A stretch of DNA of 64,000 nucleotides from Alkalicoccus saliphilus (GTDB lineage Bacteria; Bacillota; Bacilli; Bacillales; Salisediminibacteriaceae): the NCBI RefSeq assembly GCF_003044065.1, contig NZ_PZJJ01000008.1, forward strand, positions 1 through 64,000, written 5' to 3'. A program made the position numbers and the translations under genes. This document shows, piece after piece, positions 8,332-16,085 of the stretch. The number at the start of each line of letters is the position of its first letter. Within the stretch, counting starts at the first letter, position 1. Below the pieces are notes generated by a model. The model did no database searches, was not told where the DNA came from, and saw only the letters and a program-made list of their open reading frames with translations.

Positions 8332-9204
8332 CTACACTTTCTCGTACGTATACCAGCCCTGCCCTGTTTTTCGTCCGAGCATCCCTGCTTCGACTTTTTC
8401 TTCGATACATTTAGCCGGTTTATCTTCCGGATCTCCTGTTTCAGCAAACCGCTGCTGATTCACGTAATAAGCAACATCAATTCCTGATAAATCCATCAAA
8501 GCAAACGGACCAATTGGATGTTTAAGTGCTTTCGTACATATAAGATCAATATCTTCGAAAGAAGCATATCCTTCTTCGTATAACTTGACCGCTTCTTTTG
8601 ATAACGCTCCGAGAATACGATTTGCGACAAATCCTGAAATTTCTTTGTTTAAAAGAACGGCTGTGCGATTGATTTTTTCACATAAATTCATCGCTTCCTG
8701 CGCCGTCTCATCTGACGTGAGCTCACTTCTAACAACTTCCACGCAGTCCATGACGAGCGGAGGAAAAAAGAAATGCATGTTACACACTTTTTCCGGACGG
8801 TTTGTTACGTCAGCCAGCAGCGAACTGACTATTGTGGAACTGTTTGTAGCCAAAATTGCATGTTCCGGTACGATCTCATCAAGCTCAGCAAAAACGTTTC
8901 TTTTAACGTCCAGTTTTTCTGTGACTGCTTCAATCACAAAATCCGCGTTCGAAGCTGCCTCTTTCAGATTTGTAGTAAACGCTAAGCGGGAAAATGCCGC
9001 TTCCTTTTCCGTTTCTGTCAGTTTACCTTTTTGAACCCATTTATCAATTTGATATACTAATGCTTCTTTCGCTTTTTTAAGTGATGATTCGTTCACATCC
9101 TGGATGACTGTCCCGCATCCCCCCAGTGCGCAGAGCATCCCAATTTGATGTCCCATGGCCCCCGCTCCAACTACACACACGTTCTGCATATTATTTTCCT
9201 GCAT
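8332..9204 (-). CDS. 3-hydroxyacyl-CoA (3-hydroxybutyryl-CoA) dehydrogenase
   Basis: 290-residue NAD-dependent 3-hydroxyacyl-CoA dehydrogenase of the stand-alone Hbd/MmgB type. The Rossmann loop is VVGAGAMG. VIEAVTEKLDVKR, ATNSSTI, HFFFPP and the C-terminal domain signature (GFVANRILG, KHPIGPFALMDLSGID) follow in order. The family oxidises 3-hydroxyacyl-CoA to 3-ketoacyl-CoA. The usual catalytic His before F-PP is present (MHFFFPP). It is separately transcribed from a promoter carrying one of the two TetR palindromes, so it belongs to the island's regulon. Start: ATG after AAGGGAG. Confidence 0.92.
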   Translation of the reverse strand: MQENNMQNVCVVGAGAMGHQIGMLCALGGCGTVIQDVNESSLKKAKEALVYQIDKWVQKGKLTETEKEAAFSRLAFTTNLKEAASNADFVIEAVTEKLDVKRNVFAELDEIVPEHAILATNSSTIVSSLLADVTNRPEKVCNMHFFFPPLVMDCVEVVRSELTSDETAQEAMNLCEKINRTAVLLNKEISGFVANRILGALSKEAVKLYEEGYASFEDIDLICTKALKHPIGPFALMDLSGIDVAYYVNQQRFAETGDPEDKPAKCIEEKVEAGMLGRKTGQGWYTYEKV

Positions 9205-9225
9205 AATTGTATTCTCCCTTAATAA

Positions 9226-9254
9226 AATTTATTTTTATCGCACTGCAATTTCAA
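9226..9254 (-). promoter_or_regulatory. Promoter of the 3-hydroxyacyl-CoA dehydrogenase gene
   Basis: The minus strand has TTGAAA (9249-9254), a 17-bp spacer and TAAATT (9226-9231), ending about 20 bp before the start codon. The TetR palindrome lies directly upstream of the -35. Confidence 0.6.
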
Positions 9255-9256
9255 AA

Positions 9257-9272
9257 TACTAACCGGTTGGTA
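9257..9272. promoter_or_regulatory. TetR-type operator, site B
   Basis: TACTAACCGGTTGGTA has half-sites TACTAACC and TACCAACC that match at 7 of 8 positions. It shares 15 of 16 bases with site A at 11995-12010. It sits next to the -35 of the dehydrogenase promoter and close to the TetR gene. Confidence 0.75.
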
Positions 9273-9276
9273 TCTT

Positions 9277-9304
9277 AAAAGCAGAGGATCATCTGTGATC
9301 CTGC
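9277..9304 (-). terminator. Terminator after the TetR gene
   Basis: Minus-strand hairpin with AGGATCA and TGATCCT arms (extended by GC pairs) and a short T-run, 20 bp past the TetR stop. It separates the ACAD-SDR-TetR unit from the next promoter. Confidence 0.65.
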
Positions 9305-9324
9305 TGATTGCTGTTTACAGGTTA

Positions 9325-9888
9325 CTATGCGCTGATGCCATTTAAAAAGATCTCCAAATATATTTCGGCTACTTCATAATCAGGAACGGGCCCGTTTGGA
9401 TTGAACCACTGATAACTCCAGTTACACGCTCCCAATACTGCAAACGTAATCATATCTGAACGAAGATCGTTCCGAAACTCCCCTTTTTTCATGCCCTCGT
9501 CAATAATCCCGTTCAGCTGAAAAAAGAATGTGTCTCTCGCAGGTATAATCTGAGACAAATGCTCTTCACTTAAATTGCGCATTTCCCTATAAAAAACCCT
9601 TGCACTCGTTCCCTGCATTTTAATACTGCTCAATAACATGAAAACTACTTCAAACAATTTTGCTTTACTATCTTTGTCAGCGTCTTCAACAATTTTCTTT
9701 TGTTTATGAACGATATCATTAATATATCCAAGGTGAATATCCATCAGTAATTCTTCTTTACTTTTAAAATAATAGTAAAACGTTCCCTTAGTAACACCGA
9801 GTGCATCTACGATATCCTGAATTGATGTTTCACTGAATCCTTTTTTTTCGAATAAGATAATGCTTTTTTCAAGTATTTTTTCTTTCAC
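9325..9888 (-). CDS. TetR/AcrR-family regulator of the lipid island
   Basis: 187 residues with an N-terminal helix-turn-helix (TSIQDIVDALGVTKGTFYYYFKSKEE, residues about 21-46) typical of TetR proteins and a C-terminal ligand/dimer domain. It is the third gene after the ACAD11-like dehydrogenase and SDR (60-bp gap). The operon promoter carries palindrome A, so autoregulation is likely. TetR repressors of fatty-acid genes commonly release DNA on binding acyl-CoA; that ligand is inferred here. It does not resemble B. subtilis FadR closely, by recall. Start: GTG at 9888, with a modest upstream AGAGGG. Confidence 0.85.
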   Translation of the reverse strand: MKEKILEKSIILFEKKGFSETSIQDIVDALGVTKGTFYYYFKSKEELLMDIHLGYINDIVHKQKKIVEDADKDSKAKLFEVVFMLLSSIKMQGTSARVFYREMRNLSEEHLSQIIPARDTFFFQLNGIIDEGMKKGEFRNDLRSDMITFAVLGACNWSYQWFNPNGPVPDYEVAEIYLEIFLNGISA

Positions 9889-9948
9889 AACGGAGCCCTC
9901 TCTTTATCTGCTGTTTTTTACACATTATAACATAGAGAGACACTCTGC

Positions 9949-10725
9949 TTAGGTCAGTGCATGCATTCCCCCATCTACCACTACCGTGTCTCCTGTAACA
10001 AAATCTGCTGCTTGTGATGCGAGAAAAACAGCTGCACCTTTAAGATCATCCTCTGAACCGAACCTGCTTAACGGCGTTCTCTCCAAAATCTGATCTCCTC
10101 CCTGTTCGATAATAACTTTCGACAGCTTTGTCGGGAAAAATCCCGGAGCGATAGCATTCACATTGATGTTATACCGGCCCCATTTTACTGCTAAATCCTT
10201 TGTGAAAGTTACCACTGCACCTTTGCTCGTGTTGTAGCCGATCGTATCCATCAGTTTCGGGTCTGTCCCGCCAAAACCTGCCACTGAAGCTATGTTAATA
10301 ATTTTGCCTGCCTTTTGGTCAATCATGACTTCCCCTGCCGCTTTGGACATTAAAAATGTACCTGTAACGTTCACATCGATAACTTTTTCCCAGGCTTCCA
10401 AAGGCATTTCAGCGGCAGGCGCTCCCCATGTTGCTCCGCTGTTGTTTACTAGAATATCGATTCTGCCGAATGTTTCCATCGTTTTTCTTACAACCGCCTT
10501 CACATCTTCTTCTTTTGTTACATCACAGGACAAGGCAAGTGTTTTTGTCCCACCCTTTTGCAGCTCGTCACTTACTTTTTGACAAGCTTCTACTTTGCGT
10601 GAACAGAGAACGATATTAGCTCCTGCTTCCGCATAAGCTTTTGCAATTTGTTCGCCAAGCCCCCGGCCGCCACCTGTAATAATTGCCGTTTTATCTTTTA
10701 AATTAAACAGTTTCTGTATATGCAT
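9949..10725 (-). CDS. SDR-family oxidoreductase (LvaD-like position)
   Basis: 258-residue classical short-chain dehydrogenase. The TGGGRGLG cofactor loop is near residue 18, NNSG in the central sheet, a Ser in NIASVAG, and the catalytic YNTSKGA pair. LCSRK after the second strand suggests an NADP-type pocket. It is 17 bp downstream of the ACAD gene in the same operon and just before the regulator. In the lva pathway the equivalent SDR acts on a 3-hydroxyacyl-CoA. Substrate here is unproven; gluconate-5-dehydrogenase-like or 3-oxoacyl reductase labels are also possible. Confidence 0.83.
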   Translation of the reverse strand: MHIQKLFNLKDKTAIITGGGRGLGEQIAKAYAEAGANIVLCSRKVEACQKVSDELQKGGTKTLALSCDVTKEEDVKAVVRKTMETFGRIDILVNNSGATWGAPAAEMPLEAWEKVIDVNVTGTFLMSKAAGEVMIDQKAGKIINIASVAGFGGTDPKLMDTIGYNTSKGAVVTFTKDLAVKWGRYNINVNAIAPGFFPTKLSKVIIEQGGDQILERTPLSRFGSEDDLKGAAVFLASQAADFVTGDTVVVDGGMHALT

Positions 10726-10742
10726 CTCTTATCCCTCCGGCT

Positions 10743-11951
10743 CTATGAATATTGTTTTAATTCCAGTTTTGCTACTGATCGGCGGTGCACTTCATCAGGA
10801 CCATCTGCAATTCGCAGTGTTCGAGCCATAGCCCAGTGATGAGCGAGCGGGGTGTCATTACTGACTCCTGCTCCGCCAAATGCCTGAATAGCCCGGTCAA
10901 TAACACGGAGTGCCATGCTTGGTGCGACCACTTTGATCATAGCAATTTCTTTTTTTGCAACCTTGTTTCCGACCGTGTCCATCATATGTGCTGCTTTTAA
11001 TGTTAATAGTCTTGCCTGTTCAATATCGATTCGTGACTCAGCTATCCACTCACGGATCACTCCCTGGTCAGCTAAAGGTTTACCGAAAGCAACCCGATCT
11101 GTTACGCGTTTACACATTTCCTCCAGTGCTCTTTCCGCAGAACCAATAAGCCTCATGCAGTGATGAATTCTTCCTGGACCCAGTCTTCCCTGAGCAATCG
11201 CAAACCCTTTACCTTCCCCCCATAATATATTTGAAACAGGGACTCGGACATCGTTATAGTCAATTTCTGCATGCCCATGCGGAGCGTGATAATAGCCAAA
11301 AACAGGCGTTTTCCGATTAATTGTTACACCAGGTGAATCGAGCGGAACAAGAATCATCGACTGCTGCTCGTAGCGATTCGCTTCCGGGTCAGTTTTTCCC
11401 ATAAATATAGCCACTTCACAACGCGGGTCTCCCCCGCCGGAAGACCACCATTTTCTTCCATTAATCACGTATTCATCACCGTCACGAACAATGCCGGCCC
11501 CAATATTAGCTGCATCTGAGGAAGCTGTATCAGGTTCCGTCATTGAGAAACATGAACGAATTTCACCATTCAGCAGAGGCGTAAGCCATTTATCCTGCTG
11601 CTCCTTTGTACCGTAGCGTGACAGTACTTCCATGTTTCCCGTATCAGGTGCGCTGCAATTAAAAGTTTCCGGTCCAATCATCGATCTTCCCATGATTTCA
11701 CAAAGAGGAGCATATTCAACGTTGGTCAATCCTGCTCCTTTTTCCCCGTCCGGCATAAATAAATTCCAAAGACCCGCTTCCCTGGCTTTTTTCTTCATTT
11801 CTTCCATAACAGGAGGGACTGATTTCCAGGGGTCTGTCTGTGATTCAACAAACTCATCATATACTCGTTCGTTTTTATAAACTGTTGTTTCCATGAACGT
11901 TTCCAGCTGATCCTGCAGTTTTTTTACTTTGTCGGAGTAATCGAAGTTCAT
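10743..11951 (-). CDS. Acyl-CoA dehydrogenase, ACAD10/11 (LvaC-like) type
   Basis: 402-residue acyl-CoA dehydrogenase with the [17 protein letters not shown] flavin loop, [13 protein letters not shown], and a C-terminal [17 protein letters not shown] followed by [13 protein letters not shown]. That last motif replaces the EG(T/S)NEI type and is characteristic of the ACAD10/11-related group. In ACAD11 and LvaC such enzymes work on the 4-phosphoacyl-CoA made by the APH-type kinase. It is first in the ACAD-SDR-TetR operon, behind a strong promoter with palindrome A. Start: ATG at 11951 is better spaced from AAAGG than the in-frame GTG at 11960. Confidence 0.88.
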   Translation of the reverse strand: MNFDYSDKVKKLQDQLETFMETTVYKNERVYDEFVESQTDPWKSVPPVMEEMKKKAREAGLWNLFMPDGEKGAGLTNVEYAPLCEIMGRSMIGPETFNCSAPDTGNMEVLSRYGTKEQQDKWLTPLLNGEIRSCFSMTEPDTASSDAANIGAGIVRDGDEYVINGRKWWSSGGGDPRCEVAIFMGKTDPEANRYEQQSMILVPLDSPGVTINRKTPVFGYYHAPHGHAEIDYNDVRVPVSNILWGEGKGFAIAQGRLGPGRIHHCMRLIGSAERALEEMCKRVTDRVAFGKPLADQGVIREWIAESRIDIEQARLLTLKAAHMMDTVGNKVAKKEIAMIKVVAPSMALRVIDRAIQAFGGAGVSNDTPLAHHWAMARTLRIADGPDEVHRRSVAKLELKQYS

Positions 11952-11994
11952 GTTTCCCACGCCTTTCGTACGAGCTGGTTTTCAGGTTTTTACT

Positions 11995-12010
11995 AACTAA
12001 CCGGTTGGTA
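11995..12010. promoter_or_regulatory. TetR-type operator, site A
   Basis: AACTAACCGGTTGGTA, with the CTAACCGGTTGGTA core identical to site B. It lies immediately downstream of the -10 of the ACAD operon, covering the expected transcription start, so a bound repressor would block initiation. Confidence 0.78.
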
Positions 12011-12017
12011 TGTTTTT

Positions 12018-12046
12018 AATATACTGGAAATAGTTTGATAATTCAA
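12018..12046 (-). promoter_or_regulatory. Promoter of the ACAD-SDR-TetR operon
   Basis: The minus strand has TTGAAT (12041-12046), a 17-bp spacer and TATATT (12018-12023). Operator A begins 7 bp beyond the -10. Confidence 0.75.
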
Positions 12047-12054
12047 GCTTTTTA

Positions 12055-12295
12055 AATGAGCTATGTTAAAGTTCGCCGGTTTCCGCTTCGTTTTTTTCAG
12101 AGAAAAAGAAAAGTTCTGCTTTTCATGAACGTTGTTCTTTATTCCGTAACACCGATGCCAAGGCAGAGACGCCTGCGGAAGTGCGCAGATCCTCCCGGAC
12201 GGAAGGGACAGCCGCATGCTTTCTCCGCGGCAGGTATAAAGAGCTGCAGCAACCTTAAATAATAACACGCAGCTTTAACATAACCTTTTAAAAAA
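12055..12295 (-). repeat. Intergenic repeat family A, copy 3
   Basis: About 240 bp sharing most of its blocks with copy 2 (AAAAGTTCTGCTTTT, GGCAGAGACGCCTGCGG, GCGCAGATCCTCC, GGACAGCCGCATGCTTTC). Its ends are inverted: AGCTATGTTAAAG at the left and CAGCTTTAACATAACC at the right, as in a MITE-like or structured repeat. The outer arm, with GCGAACTTTAACATAGCT in the other orientation, recurs in repeats elsewhere in the window. No gene lies within it. The remaining 12296-12415 shows only the ygxA 3' hairpin. Confidence 0.72.
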
Positions 12296-12415
12296 AGGGG
12301 CATGCTTCGAGTCCATTCCGAAAAATTGCTCTAAAATACTTCAACAGACATTTCTTTAATTAGTTGTAACTATTGCTAATTTTGGTGAATGAAATGAAAA
12401 AAAGCCTTTCATTTT

Positions 12416-13309
12416 TTAATGAGAGGCTACTTTCTTCTTATAGGTATCAACAATGTACTTTCTATGATTTATTGTGCGCCCTTTCGTTTCCTCCAGTTTG
12501 ATATCTACCAGACCTCTTTTAACAAGGTACTCCAAGAGTATACTGAGGTCGAGGGAATAATCATGAAAGGCTACCCTTTCTTTTAATTCATCCACACTCC
12601 AGGCCTCATCCTTCTCTTCCATAATAGAGAGAAGATGAGCGCTCCCCATTCTCATTTTTGTAGCCAGTTCAAATTCGTTGGCAAGAAGAAGAAGTTCCAG
12701 ACGTTTTTCCAGCGGTTCTTTTCCTGTAACGAGCTCTGAATAAAGTTTATGAATTTCCGGCTCCATCTGACGCACCTGTTGCCAGACGGTTACTTCCGGA
12801 TAGTATCCTCTTTCAATTACTGCCAGTCTTGCGAGATGGTGAAGAGCATGAACAATTTGGTTAAAAGCATCCAGATAATGTCCTTCATAGTAAAGGGATT
12901 TTCCATCTGCGAACCTCCGGACAAGCTTTGAGAACTCCATTCCAATTCTCGTCTGTCTTTCTTCCACCGGAAAAACAATCATTTTTTCTTTGAAATTTTT
13001 CATGTACTCATTCCGGTCAAAAATGATTCTTCCATTCAGCAGCCAGTCAATCGCCCGGCGGTTGGAGCTGTGGGCGAGCCACTCTTCAACCTGAGAAGTA
13101 CTGACAATGTGCATGGCAGTCTTCATGTTATCGTATTCGTAGTGCTTAATTTCCCATGATTTTTCCCCGGCTTCTTTAACAACAAGGAGGATGCTGTCAA
13201 AATAGTCCGTAGCTGCGTCATCCTGCCTTGTTTTTTCTGCAACAATTACCGCAAGGGTGTCCGGCTCTCCAGTCCGGTCCTGGTATAATTCACGCATAAA
13301 CTCCTGCAT
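12416..13309 (-). CDS. ygxA: YgxA, nucleotidyltransferase-like protein
   Basis: 297-residue cytosolic protein matching B. subtilis YgxA by overall sequence feel and position (between rrn and ygzB/perR). The N-terminal part resembles a nucleotidyltransferase-like substrate domain and the C-terminal part a winged helix (SVDELKERVAFHDYSLDLSILLEYLVKRGLVD). The function is not established in the family. Start: ATG with AAGGAGG 7 nt upstream. An A/T-rich hairpin (AATGAAA / TTTCATT) overlaps the stop and may terminate transcription. Confidence 0.85.
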   Translation of the reverse strand: MQEFMRELYQDRTGEPDTLAVIVAEKTRQDDAATDYFDSILLVVKEAGEKSWEIKHYEYDNMKTAMHIVSTSQVEEWLAHSSNRRAIDWLLNGRIIFDRNEYMKNFKEKMIVFPVEERQTRIGMEFSKLVRRFADGKSLYYEGHYLDAFNQIVHALHHLARLAVIERGYYPEVTVWQQVRQMEPEIHKLYSELVTGKEPLEKRLELLLLANEFELATKMRMGSAHLLSIMEEKDEAWSVDELKERVAFHDYSLDLSILLEYLVKRGLVDIKLEETKGRTINHRKYIVDTYKKKVASH

Positions 13310-13626
13310 AAAGATCCTCCTTCTTAATTATTCTGCCCTTCAGCCTTATATCAATGCAGTGACAAGTTATCCGCAGTAACAGATGTTACATCTCCCTGTC
13401 CTTTAATCTGCTTTTTCTCTGCTTTAATAAGAAAGATTCGACGTTCAGTACTTATCTCCTCTTTCCTCAGTATGTTTTTAATAAAGGATTATCGTTTTCT
13501 GCTTCTCCTGCCCTTTATGCAGCAAACAGCCTGTATTCATAAGGTGTTTATTTTTCATCGTTTCTTCACTGTATTTTCTGAATTTCCGTATGGTATAATG
13601 ATTCTGCAGAAAGGCGTGATATAACG
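13310..13626. other. Divergent ygxA/ygzB intergenic region
   Basis: A 317-bp region holding the ribosome binding site of ygxA at the left and the ygzB promoter at the right. No gene, repeat or strong hairpin was seen in the middle. Confidence 0.5.
13591..13599 (+). promoter_or_regulatory. Extended -10 promoter of ygzB
   Basis: TGGTATAAT is a perfect TGnTATAAT extended -10, 28 bp before the ygzB start. No good -35 is visible, which is usual for this class. Confidence 0.65.
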
Positions 13627-13989
13627 TTGCTTAATTTCACAAGTAAAATTAATAAAATTCGTACCTTTGCTCTGGTGCTGATTTTTGCCGGTATTATTAT
13701 TATGTATCTCGGGCTCTTTTTCCAGGCGCAGCCTATTTTAATGACTCTTTTTATGCTGCTTGGTTTTCTCGCTATCATTGCAAGTACCGTAATTTATTTC
13801 TGGATTGGGATGCTTTCGTCCAAAGCCGTGCAGGTTGTCTGTCCGGAATGCGAAAAACCGACAAAGGTTCTCGGTCGTGTGGATGCATGTATGCATTGTA
13901 ACGAACCCCTTACTCTGGATCCTGAATTAGAAGGAAAAGAATTTGATCAGGCTTATAACTCCAAGAAAAAAAGCAGGAGAGAAAATTAA
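13627..13989 (+). CDS. ygzB: YgzB, UPF0295 membrane/zinc-ribbon protein
   Basis: 120 residues. The start [11 protein letters not shown] and the body match UPF0295/YgzB. Two hydrophobic helices (residues about 10-35 and 38-62) are followed by a cytosolic zinc-ribbon-like domain with CPECEK and CMHC. The end [13 protein letters not shown] is highly characteristic. Start is TTG at 13627, aligning with the N-terminus of the family. Role unknown in the family; it is always beside perR in bacilli as far as recalled. It converges on perR across a shared terminator. Confidence 0.9.
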   Translation: MLNFTSKINKIRTFALVLIFAGIIIMYLGLFFQAQPILMTLFMLLGFLAIIASTVIYFWIGMLSSKAVQVVCPECEKPTKVLGRVDACMHCNEPLTLDPELEGKEFDQAYNSKKKSRREN

Positions 13990-14005
13990 TTCTCTCCTGC
14001 TTTTT
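13966..14005. terminator. Bidirectional terminator between ygzB and perR
   Basis: Perfect hairpin AGCAGGAGAGAA / TTCTCTCCTGCT flanked by A-run and T-run, overlapping the ygzB stop codon. It works for both convergent genes. Confidence 0.9.
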
Positions 14006-14015
14006 GTATGCAGTT

Positions 14016-14462
14016 TTAATGCTGCTGGCTGGAACGGCAGTCAGGGCATGTCCCGTAAACTTCCATTCGGTGGTTGCGTACCTTAAAGCCGGCCACATGT
14101 TCAGCAAGTGTTTCCACTTCATCCAGTCCCGGGTAATGAAAGTCCACGATCTTACTGCACTGGTCGCAGATTACGTGGTAATGATCCGTAGTGTTACTGT
14201 CGAATCGGCTCGAGGAATCTCCGTATGTCAGTTCTCTCACCAGCCCCGCTTCCTTAAAAACACGCAGGTTATTGTAGACGGTGGCTACACTCATATTAGG
14301 AAACTGATCTTCAAGTGATTTGTAGATATCATCCGCAGTAGGATGACTTTCACAGTTAAAAAGAAATTCCAGAATAGCATGACGCTGTGGGGTCATACGA
14401 ACCTTTGTACTTTTTAATGATTGAAGTGCTTCCCGAAGCTCCGTATTCTCCATCGTATTCAC
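14016..14462 (-). CDS. perR: PerR, peroxide-sensing Fur-family repressor
   Basis: 148-residue metal-dependent repressor of peroxide-stress genes. The regulatory site residues are all visible: His40, Asp88, His94, His96 and Asp107, equivalent to B. subtilis H37, D85, H91, H93 and D104. Asp107 ([12 protein letters not shown]) is the residue that separates PerR from Fur. The structural zinc site is Cys99, Cys102, Cys139 and Cys142. Oxidation of the two sensor histidines by peroxide is the known mechanism. A Per box overlaps its own promoter at 14542-14579. An alternative start is ATG of codon 4. Confidence 0.96.
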   Translation of the reverse strand: MNTMENTELREALQSLKSTKVRMTPQRHAILEFLFNCESHPTADDIYKSLEDQFPNMSVATVYNNLRVFKEAGLVRELTYGDSSSRFDSNTTDHYHVICDQCSKIVDFHYPGLDEVETLAEHVAGFKVRNHRMEVYGTCPDCRSSQQH

Positions 14463-14541
14463 CTCTCGTTTTTATCAGACTTCTTCCGGCAGGAGGAAAA
14501 ACTGCCGGTTTATTGGTGAACAAATTATTAAATAATAATGT

Positions 14542-14579
14542 TTATAATCAGTATAACGAAGCTTTTCTTTCTATGTCAA
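14542..14579 (-). promoter_or_regulatory. perR promoter with overlapping Per box
   Basis: The minus strand has TTGACA (14574-14579), 17 bp, TTATAC (14551-14556). The 15-bp sequence TTATAATCAGTATAA at 14542-14556 matches the Per box TTATAATnATTATAA at 13 of 14 defined positions and covers the -10, indicating autorepression. Confidence 0.85.
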
Positions 14580-14887
14580 TTATTTGTACCGGCTCCCCTG
14601 CTGATAAAGGGAACGGCATCTTCTGTATCCACCATGAAAGATACGTACCTGTGATCCTGATCCCTGTTTCTTCCATGTGTTGCTTCGTAGCGGAGACATA
14701 TCCGCTTCATTGTTTCCTGAAGCTTGTCTGCATCTTCTTCATTAATCCCTACGAGAAAGGTTGTACTTCTTTTTCGGAGAAAGCCTCCACTGCTGGACAG
14801 TTCAGTCAACCGGTAATCAGCTTTTTTAAGTCCTTCCGTTAAAGCTTCTCTGTAACGATTCTGCACTATTACGATGACGAGCTTCAT
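14576..14887 (-). CDS. DarA/YaaQ-like PII-fold protein, short form
   Basis: 103 residues. MKLVIVIVQNRYREALTEGL, then YRLTELSSSGGFLRKRSTTFLVGI, align with the cyclic-di-AMP receptor YaaQ/DarA (MKLIVAVVQ..., TTGGFL, TTFMIGV). The C-terminal half is different: the family's VEVGGATVFVLPV strand is not seen, and the protein ends with RYVSFMVDTEDAVPFISRG. Start: the internal ATG at 14887 with AGGAGG 6 nt upstream; the longer open frame has no site. It is 13 bp after the D-2-hydroxyacid dehydrogenase and its end abuts the perR promoter. Whether it still binds c-di-AMP is unknown. Confidence 0.8.
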   Translation of the reverse strand: MKLVIVIVQNRYREALTEGLKKADYRLTELSSSGGFLRKRSTTFLVGINEEDADKLQETMKRICLRYEATHGRNRDQDHRYVSFMVDTEDAVPFISRGAGTNN

Positions 14888-14900
14888 TGTCTTCCTCCTT

Positions 14901-15851
14901 TTAATAACCTTTTGATGGATCCACCTGATTGATATATTCTCCTTCATCGGATAAGTACGTCCGCAGATTTTCCTCAAAAATACCCATAGCACGCGGCTGA
15001 TATTGAGGAGAAATACCGGAAAGATGCGGAGTGACAGTTACTTTCTCGTGCTCCCAGAAAGGATGATCAGAAGGAAGCGGTTCTTTATTGAATACGTCAA
15101 GTATGGCGTGCTGAAAGGCTCCACGGTTCAATGAACGCAGCACTGCCTCTTCATCAACTACATTTCCTCTTCCAATGTTAATAAACACAGCACTTTTTTT
15201 CATAGCGCTGAAAGTTCTCGTCGAAAACAGCCGGTCGGTCGAAGCCATTTTAGGCAGGACAGAGACGACAAAATCTGCTTTCGGCAGTTCCTTATATAAA
15301 TTATCTATAGAAGCTGTTTCATCAAACGGTTCAACCATCCTTCCGGAACGGTTAATTCCTATTGTTTTCATATGAAAAGCATTGGCCAGCCTGGCTATTT
15401 CCGAACCTATAGCTCCTGCCCCTACAATAACTATCGTTTTGCCGTGGAGTTCCATCATGACCGGCGAACGATCCCATTCCTTTCGGCGTTCCTGCTCCTG
15501 TACTACTGTAGTTTGTCTGGCTGAATGAAGCATCATATGAATCGTATATTCTGCCATTGGAACCGCATGAATGCCCCGGGCATTCGTGACGAGAATATTT
15601 TTTTCAGCTATGGCCTGAAAAGGCATTTCATCCATCCCGGCTGAAATGACCATTATCCAGCTCAGTTTTTCAGCCTGATAAATGTGCTCCTCCGTCAGAT
15701 CTTCTCCTAACGTTACGAGTATCTCGGCTTCCGGAAGCTCCTCTTCTGCTTCTTTAATATCTTTTCGGAATCGAAATTCCACTTCCGGGTATTTATCTAT
15801 CAATTGTTCCTGTATATCTTTTTTTATGTCCGCAGATGTTAATACAATCAA
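14901..15851 (-). CDS. D-2-hydroxyacid dehydrogenase family protein
   Basis: 316-residue NAD(P)-dependent dehydrogenase. The dinucleotide loop is VIVGAGAIGSEIA. Catalytic Arg is in NIGRGNVVDEEAV, Glu in FNKEPLP and His in TPHLSG, the standard triad of glyoxylate/hydroxypyruvate-type enzymes. The substrate is not deducible. TTG at 15851 sits 9 nt from AAAGG and is preferred to the GTG at 15863, which overlaps that site. It is probably co-transcribed with the DarA-like gene. In B. subtilis, as recalled, ygaF (peroxiredoxin) occupies this position instead. Confidence 0.86.
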   Translation of the reverse strand: MIVLTSADIKKDIQEQLIDKYPEVEFRFRKDIKEAEEELPEAEILVTLGEDLTEEHIYQAEKLSWIMVISAGMDEMPFQAIAEKNILVTNARGIHAVPMAEYTIHMMLHSARQTTVVQEQERRKEWDRSPVMMELHGKTIVIVGAGAIGSEIARLANAFHMKTIGINRSGRMVEPFDETASIDNLYKELPKADFVVSVLPKMASTDRLFSTRTFSAMKKSAVFINIGRGNVVDEEAVLRSLNRGAFQHAILDVFNKEPLPSDHPFWEHEKVTVTPHLSGISPQYQPRAMGIFEENLRTYLSDEGEYINQVDPSKGY

Positions 15852-16085
15852 TTCAGTCAGCACCTTTCTTTATTCGTCGGCTATGCTGGTGTCCACTGTT
15901 AATTACTACAGATAAATTCTGATGCAGCTGGAAGCAAAGAAAAGGAGAGGGCGGAGTTCTTATATCACCATAAATCTTTGCTGAACTGGCAGACTTAACT
16001 AAGCTGCTCCCATTTGATGAAGTGAGTTTTTTTGGAATAAAGCCCTTATTTCCCGGACCCCCACATATTTCCATTTCACAAAAGC

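Noticed and set aside
8225-8410. 61-residue open frame overlapping the dehydrogenase end
   Set aside because: Out-of-frame overlap with the 3' end of a well-supported gene and no start signal.
11993-12268. 91-residue open frame on the minus strand
   Set aside because: It crosses operator A, the promoter and repeat copy 3; no initiation signal.
15853-16074. 73-residue open frame on the minus strand
   Set aside because: Low-complexity composition, no ribosome binding site, overlaps the start of the hydroxyacid dehydrogenase.
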